A stretch of 14,297 bases of DNA from Caryophanales bacterium UBA4365. GTDB lineage: Bacteria; Bacillota_I; Bacilli_A; RFN20; CAG-826. The position numbers and the translations under genes were made by a program. The notes under the pieces are model-generated. The model saw nothing but the letters and a program-made list of their open reading frames with translations, did not search any database and had not been told where the DNA came from. Below, piece by piece: positions 1 through 7,579 of this stretch. Each line of letters begins with the position of its first letter. Position 1 is the first letter of the stretch. Where the stretch lies: the NCBI GenBank assembly GCA_002393905.1, contig DGSJ01000020.1:1-14297 (forward strand), read 5' to 3'.

Positions 1-2
1 TG

Positions 3-218
3 AAGAAATATCCATTCCTTTGGAAAATTCATGAACCGATTACACCAGAACAATTTAGCGGTAAAACAACAATTGATTTGGCTAAAGAAATTCGTGATGA
101 AATGAATGAACAAGTCAATCACTTTAGAGTTATTGATAAAGAATATATTTATAACGAAAAAGTTTCTTTAAAACGTAAAGCTTTAGAAACTGTCGTTGAT
201 CTTGGCATTAATTCTTAA
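3..218 (+). CDS. C-terminal end of probable 1-acyl-glycerol-3-phosphate acyltransferase (PlsC-like), 5' partial
   Basis: An open frame enters from the left edge and stops at TAA 216-218, giving 71 residues with no start in view. The peptide begins KKYPFLWKIHEPITPEQFSG and continues with a Lys/Glu-rich helical tail. A 'GEPI-like' strand followed by an amphipathic helix of the form DLAKEIRDEM is typical of the end of PlsC-family acyltransferases, which acylate lysophosphatidic acid at the membrane in phospholipid synthesis. The catalytic HX4D motif would lie upstream, outside the window, so the family call rests on weak C-terminal resemblance. The gene converges on the minus-strand methyltransferase gene and overlaps its 3' end by 36 bases; I see no terminator between them. 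Confidence 0.45.
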   Translation, partial: KKYPFLWKIHEPITPEQFSGKTTIDLAKEIRDEMNEQVNHFRVIDKEYIYNEKVSLKRKALETVVDLGINS

Positions 219-1460
219 TCCTTTTGGATAAAGATTCTTTAAAACCCCATTTACTGAATGGACTAAACCAAGGTTCATTCCTAAATATGAAACGAAATAA
301 TAGCCCTCTGGGTTATTTTTTCTTATTTGATTTCCACTGAGATATTGAATAACTTCTTCTTTTGTTAATTCGATACTATTCTTACTCGATGCGGCATGTG
401 AATAGTGGTGGGAAGGGATTTCCTTCTTACCAATAATAGTTTTCATAAATAAACCAGGTCTTAGAGATAATTCAATTAGCTTTTCATCAATCTCATTTTT
501 AAGATGATAGACCTGAGTTTCTTTTGTTTGACCTTTACCAGTTGTGTTTCGTAAAACATCTCTTTCTATAACCTTATTTTCTGTTAGATTTCCAGGCTTT
601 TTAATTACTGCAATATAATGACCTTCTCCAGGGAAGAGATTTGGGAAAAGATGAATTGTTTCTGGATATTTTTTTGATCGCAAATTACCGGTGATTTCTG
701 GAATTTGACCGAGAATTGCTGGTGTTTTTTCAAGAAGATATTGAACAACTTCTTCGTCTTCCTCATATGAATATGAACAGGTAGAATAAACCATCGTTCC
801 GCCATCTTTTAACATCGAAAAAGCCATCAAAATCAGTTGCTTTTGGATCTCTGAAAATTTAATTACTTTTTCATAAGTCCAGTCGTTTTTCATCGCCTCA
901 CTTTTACGAAACATTCCTGAGCCACTACATGGTGCATCAAGTATAATTGCGTCAAAGTAATTTTGGTATTTGCTTGATAGTTTTGAAAAATCTAAAGAAG
1001 TAACAACAACGTTATCTAAACCCATTCTTTCAACATTTTGTAAAAGAGTCATTGCACGAGGTTTAGATAAATCGTTTGATACAAGAATGCCGTTATTTCC
1101 TAGGCGTAAAGAGGCTTGAACAGTTTTTCCTCCTGGCGCGGCGCACAAATCTAGAACTCGTTCGTTTCCCTTTAAAGGAAGCAAAGAAGCTACGATAGCG
1201 GCACTAGGATCTTGAATGTAATATGCGCCTTGTTCGTGGTAAACCTTTTTGCCTAAATCATATTCATCTTGGTCATATAGATAAGCATGTTCAACAAATG
1301 GGTGTTTTTTAACGTGTGGAAAAAGATTAACAAATCTTTCGTCACTGATTTTTCTTGTGTTTACATAAACACCTTTATGTTCTTTTTCATCAAATGATGA
1401 AATTAAGGAATCAATTTCTTCCTTATTAAGGTATTTTTCAAGGTGCTTAGCAAAATCCAT
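183..1460 (-). CDS. rsmF: 16S rRNA (cytosine-C5) methyltransferase, RsmF/NOL1-NOP2-Sun family
   Basis: This 425-residue protein should methylate a cytosine at C5 in rRNA using S-adenosylmethionine. Visible motifs are the SAM-binding LCAAPGGK (about residues 105-112), motif IV DAPCSGSGMFRK with Cys178, and motif VI YSTCSYSYEEDE with Cys228. The two cysteines are the release and nucleophilic residues known for this family. An N-terminal extension (residues 1-90) precedes the Rossmann fold, and a C-terminal domain of about 140 residues resembles the RNA-binding tail of RsmF-like proteins in Gram-positives. Upstream of the ATG is a modest AAGG ribosome site. The target position in rRNA cannot be read from sequence; an RsmB-type or tRNA-directed relative is less likely given the C-terminal domain. 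Confidence 0.88.
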   Translation of the reverse strand: MDFAKHLEKYLNKEEIDSLISSFDEKEHKGVYVNTRKISDERFVNLFPHVKKHPFVEHAYLYDQDEYDLGKKVYHEQGAYYIQDPSAAIVASLLPLKGNERVLDLCAAPGGKTVQASLRLGNNGILVSNDLSKPRAMTLLQNVERMGLDNVVVTSLDFSKLSSKYQNYFDAIILDAPCSGSGMFRKSEAMKNDWTYEKVIKFSEIQKQLILMAFSMLKDGGTMVYSTCSYSYEEDEEVVQYLLEKTPAILGQIPEITGNLRSKKYPETIHLFPNLFPGEGHYIAVIKKPGNLTENKVIERDVLRNTTGKGQTKETQVYHLKNEIDEKLIELSLRPGLFMKTIIGKKEIPSHHYSHAASSKNSIELTKEEVIQYLSGNQIRKNNPEGYYFVSYLGMNLGLVHSVNGVLKNLYPKGLRINAKINDSF

Positions 1461-1512
1461 AACCTTATTATTAAATAAAACATAGATTATTTCGAGATAT
1501 TATTTTGTGTTT

Positions 1513-1544
1513 TATAATTCATACTATTTTGGTATGATTATAAT
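1513..1544. promoter_or_regulatory. Imperfect inverted repeat and promoter-like elements between rsmF and pdp
   Basis: Two perfect TATAAT hexamers (1513-1518 and 1539-1544) flank an exact 6-bp inverted repeat TCATAC-N7-GTATGA (1519-1537). Taken together, TATAATTCATAC and GTATGATTATA form an almost symmetric element. The second TATAAT abuts the Shine-Dalgarno GAGG (1545-1548), so it cannot be the -10 of a normally led transcript. The first TATAAT is the better -10 for pdp, but I find no good -35 at the proper spacing (TTCGAG at 1491-1496 is poor). The repeat would then sit over the start site, where a repressor would act. No regulator is identified. Confidence 0.4.
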
Positions 1545-1558
1545 GAGGTTTTATTTTT

Positions 1559-2860
1559 ATGAGAATGGTTGATATTATTACAAAAAAACGTGATGGCGGT
1601 GAATTAACCGATCAAGAAATCACATTTTTTGTCAACGGATACGTTGAAGGAAAAATTCCTGATTACCAAGTTTCCGCTTTATTAATGGCAATTGTCTTTA
1701 AAGGCATGACCAATCGTGAAATCGTTACTTTAACCGATCGTATGGAACATAGCGGCGATGTCATGGATTTATCATCAATTAAAGGCGTTAAAGTTGATAA
1801 ACACTCCACAGGTGGAGTTGGTGACAAGACCACATTAGCTCTTGGACCAATGGTTGCTGCTTGTGGCGCAATCTTAGCTAAAATGAGCGGTCGTGGATTA
1901 GGCCACACTGGTGGAACACTCGATAAACTCGAATCTATTCCAGGAATGAACGTCTTCGTTTCCGACGAACAATTTAGAAAACAAGTTAGTGAAATTGGCT
2001 GTGCTGTTGTCGGACAAACCGGACAACTCGTCCCAGCCGATAAAAAGTTATATGCTCTTCGTGACGTCACAGGAACAGTTGAATCAATGCCTTTAATTGC
2101 TTCCTCTGTTATGTCTAAGAAGCTTGCTTCTGGATCAGATTGTATCTTGCTCGACGTGAAGTTTGGTAATGGTGCATTCATGAAGAATGTCGAAGCTGCA
2201 AAAGAACTTGCTACAGTGATGTGTAAGATTGGTAACGCCCTTGGACGTGATACCCGCGCTGTCTTAACAGATATGGAACAACCACTTGGTTTTGCCGTAG
2301 GCAATGCCCTCGAAGTTAAAGAAGCAATCGCTACTTTACATGGTCATGGTCCAAAAGACTTTACTGATTTATGTCTTCGTTCTGGCGCAATTATGCTTGA
2401 ACAAGCTAAGATTGCTAAAACCGAAGAAGAAGCCATGGAAATGCTTAAGAAAGTTATTGCCGATGGCTCAGCCTTTGAAAAATTCCGTCAAATGGTCATC
2501 GCCCAAGGCGGTGATGTCTCCTATATTGATCATCCAGAAAAATTCCCAGAATCCAAATACGTTATTGAAGTTAAAGCTTCAAAAGATGGTTACATCAAAC
2601 GTATTGTTGCCCTTGAAATTGGCGAAAGCGCTATGCGCTTAGGTGCTGGTCGTGAGACATTCGATGATGTCATTGATATGTCTGCTGGTATCGTTTTAAG
2701 TAAGAAAGTTGGCGACAAGGTCAAGAAAGGTGATGTGCTTTGCACAGTCCACACAAATGTCGAAGACCACGCTCAAATTCTCAAAGATATCGAAGATGCC
2801 TTCCATATCGTTGATGAATTCGTTGCTGTTCCTCCAACTGTTCACGATTACATTCGTTAA
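1559..2860 (+). CDS. pdp: Pyrimidine-nucleoside phosphorylase
   Basis: This 433-residue enzyme should split uridine, thymidine or deoxyuridine with phosphate into base and (deoxy)ribose-1-phosphate, in cytosolic nucleoside salvage. The family signature of thymidine/pyrimidine-nucleoside phosphorylases is intact (GRGLGHTGGTLDKLESIPG, about residues 111-129). The phosphate loop KHSTGGVGDK lies at 81-90. Substrate residues His82, Arg168, Ser183 and Lys187 match those known from E. coli thymidine phosphorylase at a constant offset. The length matches Bacillus Pdp. The start ATG at 1559 has GAGG ten bases upstream; a second ATG two codons in is also possible. It leads an operon with dtd and mnmA. 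Pdp is preferred over DeoA because this is the usual Gram-positive form, but substrate range is not readable here. Confidence 0.93.
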   Translation: MRMVDIITKKRDGGELTDQEITFFVNGYVEGKIPDYQVSALLMAIVFKGMTNREIVTLTDRMEHSGDVMDLSSIKGVKVDKHSTGGVGDKTTLALGPMVAACGAILAKMSGRGLGHTGGTLDKLESIPGMNVFVSDEQFRKQVSEIGCAVVGQTGQLVPADKKLYALRDVTGTVESMPLIASSVMSKKLASGSDCILLDVKFGNGAFMKNVEAAKELATVMCKIGNALGRDTRAVLTDMEQPLGFAVGNALEVKEAIATLHGHGPKDFTDLCLRSGAIMLEQAKIAKTEEEAMEMLKKVIADGSAFEKFRQMVIAQGGDVSYIDHPEKFPESKYVIEVKASKDGYIKRIVALEIGESAMRLGAGRETFDDVIDMSAGIVLSKKVGDKVKKGDVLCTVHTNVEDHAQILKDIEDAFHIVDEFVAVPPTVHDYIR

Positions 2861-2862
2861 TC

Positions 2863-3312
2863 ATGAGGATCATCGTTCAAAATGTAATTAGAGCCTCTTG
2901 TGAGGTGAATCAAAAAATCGTGGGAAGCATTTCCCGCGGTTTTTGTCTATTCGTTGGTTTTACTAGTGGAGACAATAAAGAAGTCGTTAGCAAAATGGCG
3001 AATAAACTTCTTTCATTACGTTTGTTTGACGATGAAAACGGAAAAACTAATCTTTCTTTGAAAGATGTTAATGGAGAAATCTTATCGATTTCCCAGTTTA
3101 CTTTATATGCCTCTGTGAAGGATGGAAGACGTCCATCATTTGTAAACGCACTTAATCCAAAAGAGGCTAGTGAACTTTATGATTATTTTAATCAGTGTTT
3201 AAAGGATGTTGGTTACAAAGTTGAAACAGGTATTTTTGGTGCCATGATGAAAATAGATTTAGTCAACGATGGACCATTTACCACAATTCTTGATTCAAAG
3301 GAGCTTTTCTAA
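2863..3312 (+). CDS. dtd: D-aminoacyl-tRNA deacylase
   Basis: A 149-residue protein of the usual DTD length. It hydrolyses D-amino acids (and glycine mischarged on tRNA-Ala) from tRNA in the cytosol, as translation quality control. The two family motifs are both present: SQFTL at residues 77-81, and NDGPFT at 135-140, whose Gly-cisPro element provides chiral selection. The segment before it, GAMMKIDLV, shows Met where many homologues have Asp. The gene starts two bases after the pdp stop and its TAA overlaps the mnmA ATG by one base (TAATG), so the three genes are probably co-transcribed and translationally coupled. Confidence 0.95.
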   Translation: MRIIVQNVIRASCEVNQKIVGSISRGFCLFVGFTSGDNKEVVSKMANKLLSLRLFDDENGKTNLSLKDVNGEILSISQFTLYASVKDGRRPSFVNALNPKEASELYDYFNQCLKDVGYKVETGIFGAMMKIDLVNDGPFTTILDSKELF

Positions 3313-4439
3313 TGAAAGTCATGCTTGGATTAAGTGGTGGAGTTGACTCCGCAGTCGCTGCATACCTTCTTAAGAAGGAAGGCTATGATGTCGTCTGCTG
3401 TTTTATGCGTAACTGGGATGCCATGGCTAATGGAGATTATCTAGGCAATCCAACCGTTAACGATGATCAATGTCCACAAGAAAAAGATTATCAAGACGCC
3501 CAAAAAGTCGCAGCTAAACTCGGTCTTCCACTCTTAAGAGTGGATTTCATCAAGGAATATTGGGATCATGTCTTCTCCTTCTTTATTGAAGAATATGAAC
3601 ATGGTCGTACTCCAAATCCAGATATTTTATGTAATAAATACATCAAATTTGATGCCTTCTTGAACTTTGCTAAGAAGAATGGCTGCGACATGATTGCCAT
3701 GGGCCACTATGCCTCTAGAGAAGAAAAAGATGGACATTTCTATTTGAAGAAATGTGCCGATACAAACAAAGACCAAACATATTTCCTTTCGCAGATTAAT
3801 GAAGAACAAATCCGTTCTTGTTTATTTCCATTAGGAAATATCTCAAAATCAGAAGTACGTCGTATCGCCCACGAATTAGACCTTGATTCCGTGATGGATA
3901 AGAAAGACTCAACAGGAGTTTGTTTTATTGGTGAACGTAACTTCCGTGAATTCTTAAAGAATTACATTCCTGCCCAATCTGGCAATATCGTTGATATTGA
4001 TACAGGTAAAATTATTGGTACACATCGTGGAGTTTACTACTACACGATTGGCCAACACAAAGGTCTTGGAATTGGCGGAATTTCTGGTGAAACCGCGACC
4101 GGTTGGTTCATCGTGAAGAAAGACGCCAAAAAGAACATTCTTTATGTTACTCGTGGAGACACTCAACAATACTTGATGTCCAATAAATGTGTTGTAACAA
4201 AGTTAAACATCATTAATCCGAATGAAAAATTCCCACAGGAAGTTGGTGCAAAGTTTAGATATCGTCAACCTGATCATCCTGCCGTGATTACTCTAGAGAA
4301 CGATAAGATTATTTGTACTTACGACTACTATAAAGCTGTCACTCCAGGACAAGAAGCTGTCTTCTATAACAAAGACGGATTGCTAATTGCCTCTGGAACT
4401 ATCGATGAAGTTTATCGGGATGATAAACGAATAGACTAA
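3312..4439 (+). CDS. mnmA: tRNA-specific 2-thiouridylase MnmA
   Basis: This 375-residue enzyme inserts sulfur at C2 of the wobble uridine in tRNAs for Lys, Glu and Gln, using ATP to activate the base and a persulfide sulfur donor. The PP-loop SGGVDS is at residues 8-13, and the two catalytic cysteines are Cys107 (NPDILCNKYIKF) and Cys204 (STGVCFIG). DQTYFLSQI at about 154-162 and the C-terminal beta-barrel region (GATGWFIVKKD-like stretch onwards) complete the normal architecture. The start overlaps the dtd stop by one base and has AAAGGAG just upstream. In Bacillus, mnmA also lies near alaS; here a transporter/trpB module sits between the two. Confidence 0.96.
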   Translation: MKVMLGLSGGVDSAVAAYLLKKEGYDVVCCFMRNWDAMANGDYLGNPTVNDDQCPQEKDYQDAQKVAAKLGLPLLRVDFIKEYWDHVFSFFIEEYEHGRTPNPDILCNKYIKFDAFLNFAKKNGCDMIAMGHYASREEKDGHFYLKKCADTNKDQTYFLSQINEEQIRSCLFPLGNISKSEVRRIAHELDLDSVMDKKDSTGVCFIGERNFREFLKNYIPAQSGNIVDIDTGKIIGTHRGVYYYTIGQHKGLGIGGISGETATGWFIVKKDAKKNILYVTRGDTQQYLMSNKCVVTKLNIINPNEKFPQEVGAKFRYRQPDHPAVITLENDKIICTYDYYKAVTPGQEAVFYNKDGLLIASGTIDEVYRDDKRID

Positions 4440-4440
4440 A

Positions 4441-4469
4441 GAAAACACACCCTAAGGTGTGTCTTTTCT
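4441..4469. terminator. Two-way rho-independent terminator between mnmA and the ABC operon
   Basis: The stem ACACACC (4445-4451), loop CTAA and GGTGTGT (4456-4462) is perfect over 7 bp. It is flanked by GAAA on the left and TTTTCTT on the right, so it carries a U-tract in both directions. It lies directly between the ends of two convergent genes, mnmA (plus) and the ABC ATPase gene (minus, ending at 4469). Confidence 0.85.
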
Positions 4470-5470
4470 TATTTATTGATTGATTTAGCTTCCGCTTCAT
4501 CAAACATATTAAGCAGTTGCTCAACTGTGAGCTTCTGCTTTTCTTTTCCGGAGATATCGTGAATGATCTTTCCTTCATAGAACATGATTAAGCGGTCACC
4601 ATAAGTAATCGCGTCACGCATGTTATGTGTGACCATGAGGGTCGTTAGTTTGTTTTCGCGAACAATCTTTTCAGTTAAGGCAAGAACCTTCTTGGCGGTT
4701 TTTGGATCAAGTGCCGCAGTGTGCTCATCAAGAAGGAGAATTTGTTTTGTAAGATCGTACTTACGAATCTTAGCATCAAATTCATCATATAAAGCACGCT
4801 TTTTAGCTCGTTTTTCTTTATAAGAAAGTTTCTCCTTGGAAAGTTCTTTTAAGGCCTCTTTGTAGGCTTGTTTAGCATCATCATAAACTTTCGTCACTTC
4901 TTGTTTGGCTTTTTCTTTATCGCCCATATAGAAAGTTGAGTAATCTTTAATAATTTGTTTATGTGATGGCTCCGCTCTTAAAGTTGCCATTAACAAAGTT
5001 AATGCTTGACGTTGTCCACCAGAAAGAACACTTGTTTTAGTTGTTAAACGTGTTTCTAATCCAAGATTGAAACTCTTTAACATTTCAATATATTTTTGTT
5101 TTTGTTCTTTGTTGATGTACCAACCTAAACCATTATGTCCGCCTTTTCGCGAGGCAATCGCCATATTTTCAATGACTTGCATTGATCCAGCTGTGCCTTT
5201 GTTCGTGTCTTGAAAGACACGGGCGAAGTATTTAGCGCGTTTATTCTCTGGCATGTTGGTAATATCAACATCGTTAAGTAAAACGGCGCCCTTATCTGGA
5301 TTCATATTTCCAGTAAGAACATTTAATGTCGTTGATTTTCCACTTCCATTTCCACCAATAATCGTGACAAATTCGCCATCATTGATGGTGAAAGAAACAT
5401 TGTTTAAAGCAACCTTTTCATCGGCTGTTCCTTTGTAGAAGACTTTTGTAACGTTTTTAAAAGATAACAT
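4469..5470 (-). CDS. ABC importer ATPase, TrpZ-like (COG1101 type), with unusual internal insertion
   Basis: This 333-residue protein should power the importer encoded just upstream. Walker A GGNGSGKST is at residues 39-47, the Q-loop Gln87 in RVFQD, the signature LSGGQ at 149-153, Walker B ILLLDEH at 244-250, the D-loop at 252-256 and the switch His282 in MVTHN; all catalytic elements are intact. The motif DEHTAALDP is typical of the ATPase partner of ABC_sub_bind-type importers (TrpXYZ/TyrXYZ-like). Relatives are about 255-265 residues long; the excess is an insertion of about 75 residues between the signature helix and Walker B (see separate entry). The start overlaps the permease stop by one base (TAATG), with AAGGAGG inside the permease end. 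Substrate is inferred from family and from the neighbouring trpB. Confidence 0.88.
   Translation of the reverse strand: MLSFKNVTKVFYKGTADEKVALNNVSFTINDGEFVTIIGGNGSGKSTTLNVLTGNMNPDKGAVLLNDVDITNMPENKRAKYFARVFQDTNKGTAGSMQVIENMAIASRKGGHNGLGWYINKEQKQKYIEMLKSFNLGLETRLTTKTSVLSGGQRQALTLLMATLRAEPSHKQIIKDYSTFYMGDKEKAKQEVTKVYDDAKQAYKEALKELSKEKLSYKEKRAKKRALYDEFDAKIRKYDLTKQILLLDEHTAALDPKTAKKVLALTEKIVRENKLTTLMVTHNMRDAITYGDRLIMFYEGKIIHDISGKEKQKLTVEQLLNMFDEAEAKSINK
4745..4966 (-). other. Charged helical insertion within the ABC ATPase domain
   Basis: Residues of about 169-242 of the ATPase separate LMATLRAEP from the Walker B strand KQILLLDE. In ordinary ABC ATPases this gap is only a few residues. The inserted stretch is rich in Lys, Glu, Ala and Tyr, with few strong hydrophobic positions and repeated forms such as AKQEVTKVYDDAKQAYKEAL and a second arm starting KEKLSYKEKRAKKRALYDEF. 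This looks like a helical hairpin or coiled coil. The reading frame is unbroken and the flanking motifs are intact, so it is not a frameshift or pseudogene. Confidence 0.85.
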
Positions 5471-6381
5471 TATTTAGCCTCCTTTGATCGTTGATGTTTG
5501 GAGTGAGCATTCTTAATATATACATTTTTAATGTATGGTACAGCAAGGAAGATCGCGACAACGATTGCTGAAAGCATCTTTAATAATTCTGGTTCGTTTG
5601 TGACGTAGACAATGAATTGGAAAACAAAGAAGTAGATAATTGCGCCAACAGTAACAAATCCCATGTTTAACGCAAAATTCTTTGATAAACGACCAAATAA
5701 AGTTGTTCCAATAACAATGGCAGCTAATCCAATAACGATCGCTCCTCGACCCATATTAATATCAGCTGAACCTTGGAAACGAGCAAGTAACGCTCCAGCA
5801 AAAGCAACAATTCCATTGGAAATCATTAACGCAATAATTTTACGGGCATTAACATTAATACCGTTTGCTTTGGCCATCGCTTCGTTTGAACCAGTCGCAC
5901 GAATAGAGGAACCATACTTGGTTCCAAAGAACCAATACAATGCTAAAATGAGGACGGCAGCGATGCCAATGACGATTGGAATTGTCGTATAAACACCAGA
6001 ACTGGCATTCATCGAAATGAGTGCATCACGTGAATTAATTGGCATTGATGCTTGGCCTAAGATCTTGTAGTTAATTGACCAGAGCATTAACTGAGTTAAA
6101 ATACCAGCTAAAATCCCTGGAATTCCTAGATAACAGTGGAGTAAGGCGGTAATTAAACCTGCCGCAGCTCCAGCGAAGAAGGAAATGAGAAAACCAAGTG
6201 GCACAGGAACCCCAGCAGCTGTAAGGATGGCAAATAAACATCCTCCAGTAGCAAATGAACCATCAACGGTTAAATCAGCAAAATCTAATATTTTGAACGT
6301 GATAAAAACGCCAATGGCCATGATTCCCCAAATAATGCCTTGGTCTAGAACAGATGGTAGTGTGTTAAAAAATCCAGCCAT
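5470..6381 (-). CDS. ABC importer permease, TrpY-like (COG4120 type)
   Basis: A 303-residue, strongly hydrophobic protein with about eight or nine predicted membrane segments and a short basic C-terminal tail (HSKHQRSKEAK). The early motif DLTVDGSFATG (about residues 35-46) is characteristic of the COG4120 permeases that work with ABC_sub_bind lipoproteins. The cytoplasmic loop GSSIRATGSNEAMAKANGIN (about 176-195) is the place where the ATPase couples. Ribosome site AAGGAA lies before the ATG. The gene follows the binding-protein gene by about 18 bases and overlaps the ATPase gene by one base, so all three form one operon. Tryptophan or another aromatic compound is the likely cargo by family, but specificity resides mainly in the binding protein and is not proven here. 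Confidence 0.88.
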   Translation of the reverse strand: MAGFFNTLPSVLDQGIIWGIMAIGVFITFKILDFADLTVDGSFATGGCLFAILTAAGVPVPLGFLISFFAGAAAGLITALLHCYLGIPGILAGILTQLMLWSINYKILGQASMPINSRDALISMNASSGVYTTIPIVIGIAAVLILALYWFFGTKYGSSIRATGSNEAMAKANGINVNARKIIALMISNGIVAFAGALLARFQGSADINMGRGAIVIGLAAIVIGTTLFGRLSKNFALNMGFVTVGAIIYFFVFQFIVYVTNEPELLKMLSAIVVAIFLAVPYIKNVYIKNAHSKHQRSKEAK

Positions 6382-6399
6382 TTTATTTCCTTAAAGTTT

Positions 6400-7386
6400 T
6401 TATTCGAGTGGTAAGACTTCGTATCCAGCATCTTCTGGAACTTCAATTCCTAAAGCTGCACAACGGGAAGGAACGTAGAGTTTCTTCACATTTCTATCGT
6501 ATTGAATTTCGTATTCACGAATATCTTTTTTACCAAGTAAAATATTGAAGGCCATTTCGCCAGTGATTTCACCTAAACGGGTGTAATCAATGGATAACGT
6601 GGCAAAGCCACAACCTTTGCAAATGCCAGATTCTCCGGCGAAAACAGGTTTTCCGGCACCTTCAAAGACTTGATTAATGGAAGCGGTGTTATCAGCACAG
6701 AAGTTATCTGTTGGGATGTAAATCACATCTTCTTTAGCGGCAGCTGTGTTACAAACTGATGTTAAAGTGTCAGATCCAGAGATTGGATAAGTAGAAACTG
6801 TTTTACCAGCAGCTTCTAAATATTTCTTGACTTCATCAACTTGGAATTTGGAGTTAGCTTCGCTAGCAGAGTATAAAATACCAAATTTTGTCGCATCTGG
6901 ACGAAGTTCTTTCATTGCATTAACTTGTCCATCAAGTGGTGCAAGATCGCTTGTTCCAGAAACGTTGGTTTTGGTTTTTCCGCCTTCGATTTCAATCTTA
7001 CATGCGACACCAAAATCAGTGACAGATGTTCCTAAAATTGGAATATATGATGTAGCAGTGTAAGCTGCAGATAAGCATGGAGTAGCATTAGCTAAGATTA
7101 AATCAACATCTTTGCTAACTAAAGTTGAAATAATGGTTGGGCAGTTAGCTGCATCACCAGCAGCATCGGTTTGAACAAATTCGACTTCACGTCCTTCCGC
7201 AGTAAGGAGTTGGGCTAATTTGGATTTAAAACCGTTTGTTGCTGCATCAAGAGCAACGTGAGGAACAAACTGAGCAATACCAACAACATATTTTTGTTTG
7301 TCAGGGTTTACTTTAATGCCAGTTTTTCCACAACCTGCTAAAGCAGTAATTGCGGCAACGCCGAGGAGTAATGAACCTTTCTTCAT
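6400..7386 (-). CDS. ABC importer substrate-binding lipoprotein, TrpX-like (ABC_sub_bind family), cysteine-rich
   Basis: This 328-residue protein starts with MKKGSLLLGV and a lipobox ALAGC, so Cys19 is the lipid anchor and the mature protein sits on the outer face of the membrane. The body follows the two-lobe ABC_sub_bind fold: VGIAQFVPHVALDAATNGFK near residue 35, the TPCLSAA and PILGTSVTD segments around 102-124, FGILYSASEANS around 168-179, DVIYIPTDN around 220-228 and SIDYTRLGEITGEMA around 265-279. Members of this family bind tryptophan, tyrosine or related ligands. Unusually, the mature part has eight more cysteines (82, 104, 129, 212, 230, 256, 259, 309), including a CxxC. An SD (complement AAGAGGT) lies seven bases before the start. 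It is the first gene of the importer operon and is divergent from the HTH-TrpB gene. Confidence 0.88.
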   Translation of the reverse strand: MKKGSLLLGVAAITALAGCGKTGIKVNPDKQKYVVGIAQFVPHVALDAATNGFKSKLAQLLTAEGREVEFVQTDAAGDAANCPTIISTLVSKDVDLILANATPCLSAAYTATSYIPILGTSVTDFGVACKIEIEGGKTKTNVSGTSDLAPLDGQVNAMKELRPDATKFGILYSASEANSKFQVDEVKKYLEAAGKTVSTYPISGSDTLTSVCNTAAAKEDVIYIPTDNFCADNTASINQVFEGAGKPVFAGESGICKGCGFATLSIDYTRLGEITGEMAFNILLGKKDIREYEIQYDRNVKKLYVPSRCAALGIEVPEDAGYEVLPLE

Positions 7387-7412
7387 AATTTTTACCTCTT
7401 AATCACTTTCTA

Positions 7413-7441
7413 TTTATACTTGATTCACCTTAAATGGTGAA
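7413..7441 (-). promoter_or_regulatory. Predicted promoter of the importer operon with palindromic operator candidate
   Basis: Read on the minus strand there is TTCACC (7436-7441), a 17-bp spacer and TATAAA (7413-7418). These are fair matches to -35 and -10, and the start point would fall near 7406, just ahead of the ribosome site. The -35 is one arm of a perfect inverted repeat, TTCACC-N6-GGTGAA (7424-7441). A repressor bound there would block RNA polymerase. The short leader rules out a T-box here, and I find no AGGGTGG-type motif upstream, although trp-type importers in other Gram-positives are often T-box controlled. Confidence 0.5.
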
Positions 7442-7550
7442 AGTTTTCTAATAATTCATTAATTATCGAGAAATTCAAAATGTTGCTTAAATTCTACAAA
7501 ATTTAACGCTTTTTGTATATAGAAATTTTTTTATGAGTTTTTGAATGTAC

Positions 7551-7579
7551 TTGTTTTTTTGTTATCGGTATTTTATAAT
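7551..7579 (+). promoter_or_regulatory. Predicted promoter of the HTH-trpB gene
   Basis: TTGTTT (7551-7556), 17 bp, then a perfect TATAAT (7574-7579). Transcription would begin around 7586 with a leader of about 20 bases carrying GAGG (7593-7596). The -10 is bracketed by a short inverted repeat TCGG-N15-CCGA (7565-7587). The remainder of the 219-bp divergent region (7387-7605) is very AT-rich and holds no gene; the only other symmetry I see is ATAATT-N4-AATTAT at 7451-7466. Confidence 0.6.

Noticed and set aside
1663..2304. A long (213-residue) minus-strand frame within pdp
   Set aside because: The pdp frame has full family motifs; the reverse frame has no recognisable domain, and arises from codon pattern.
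5663..5992. A plus-strand frame of 109 residues opposite the permease gene
   Set aside because: Composition is what antisense of hydrophobic codons gives, and it lies wholly inside a well-supported gene.
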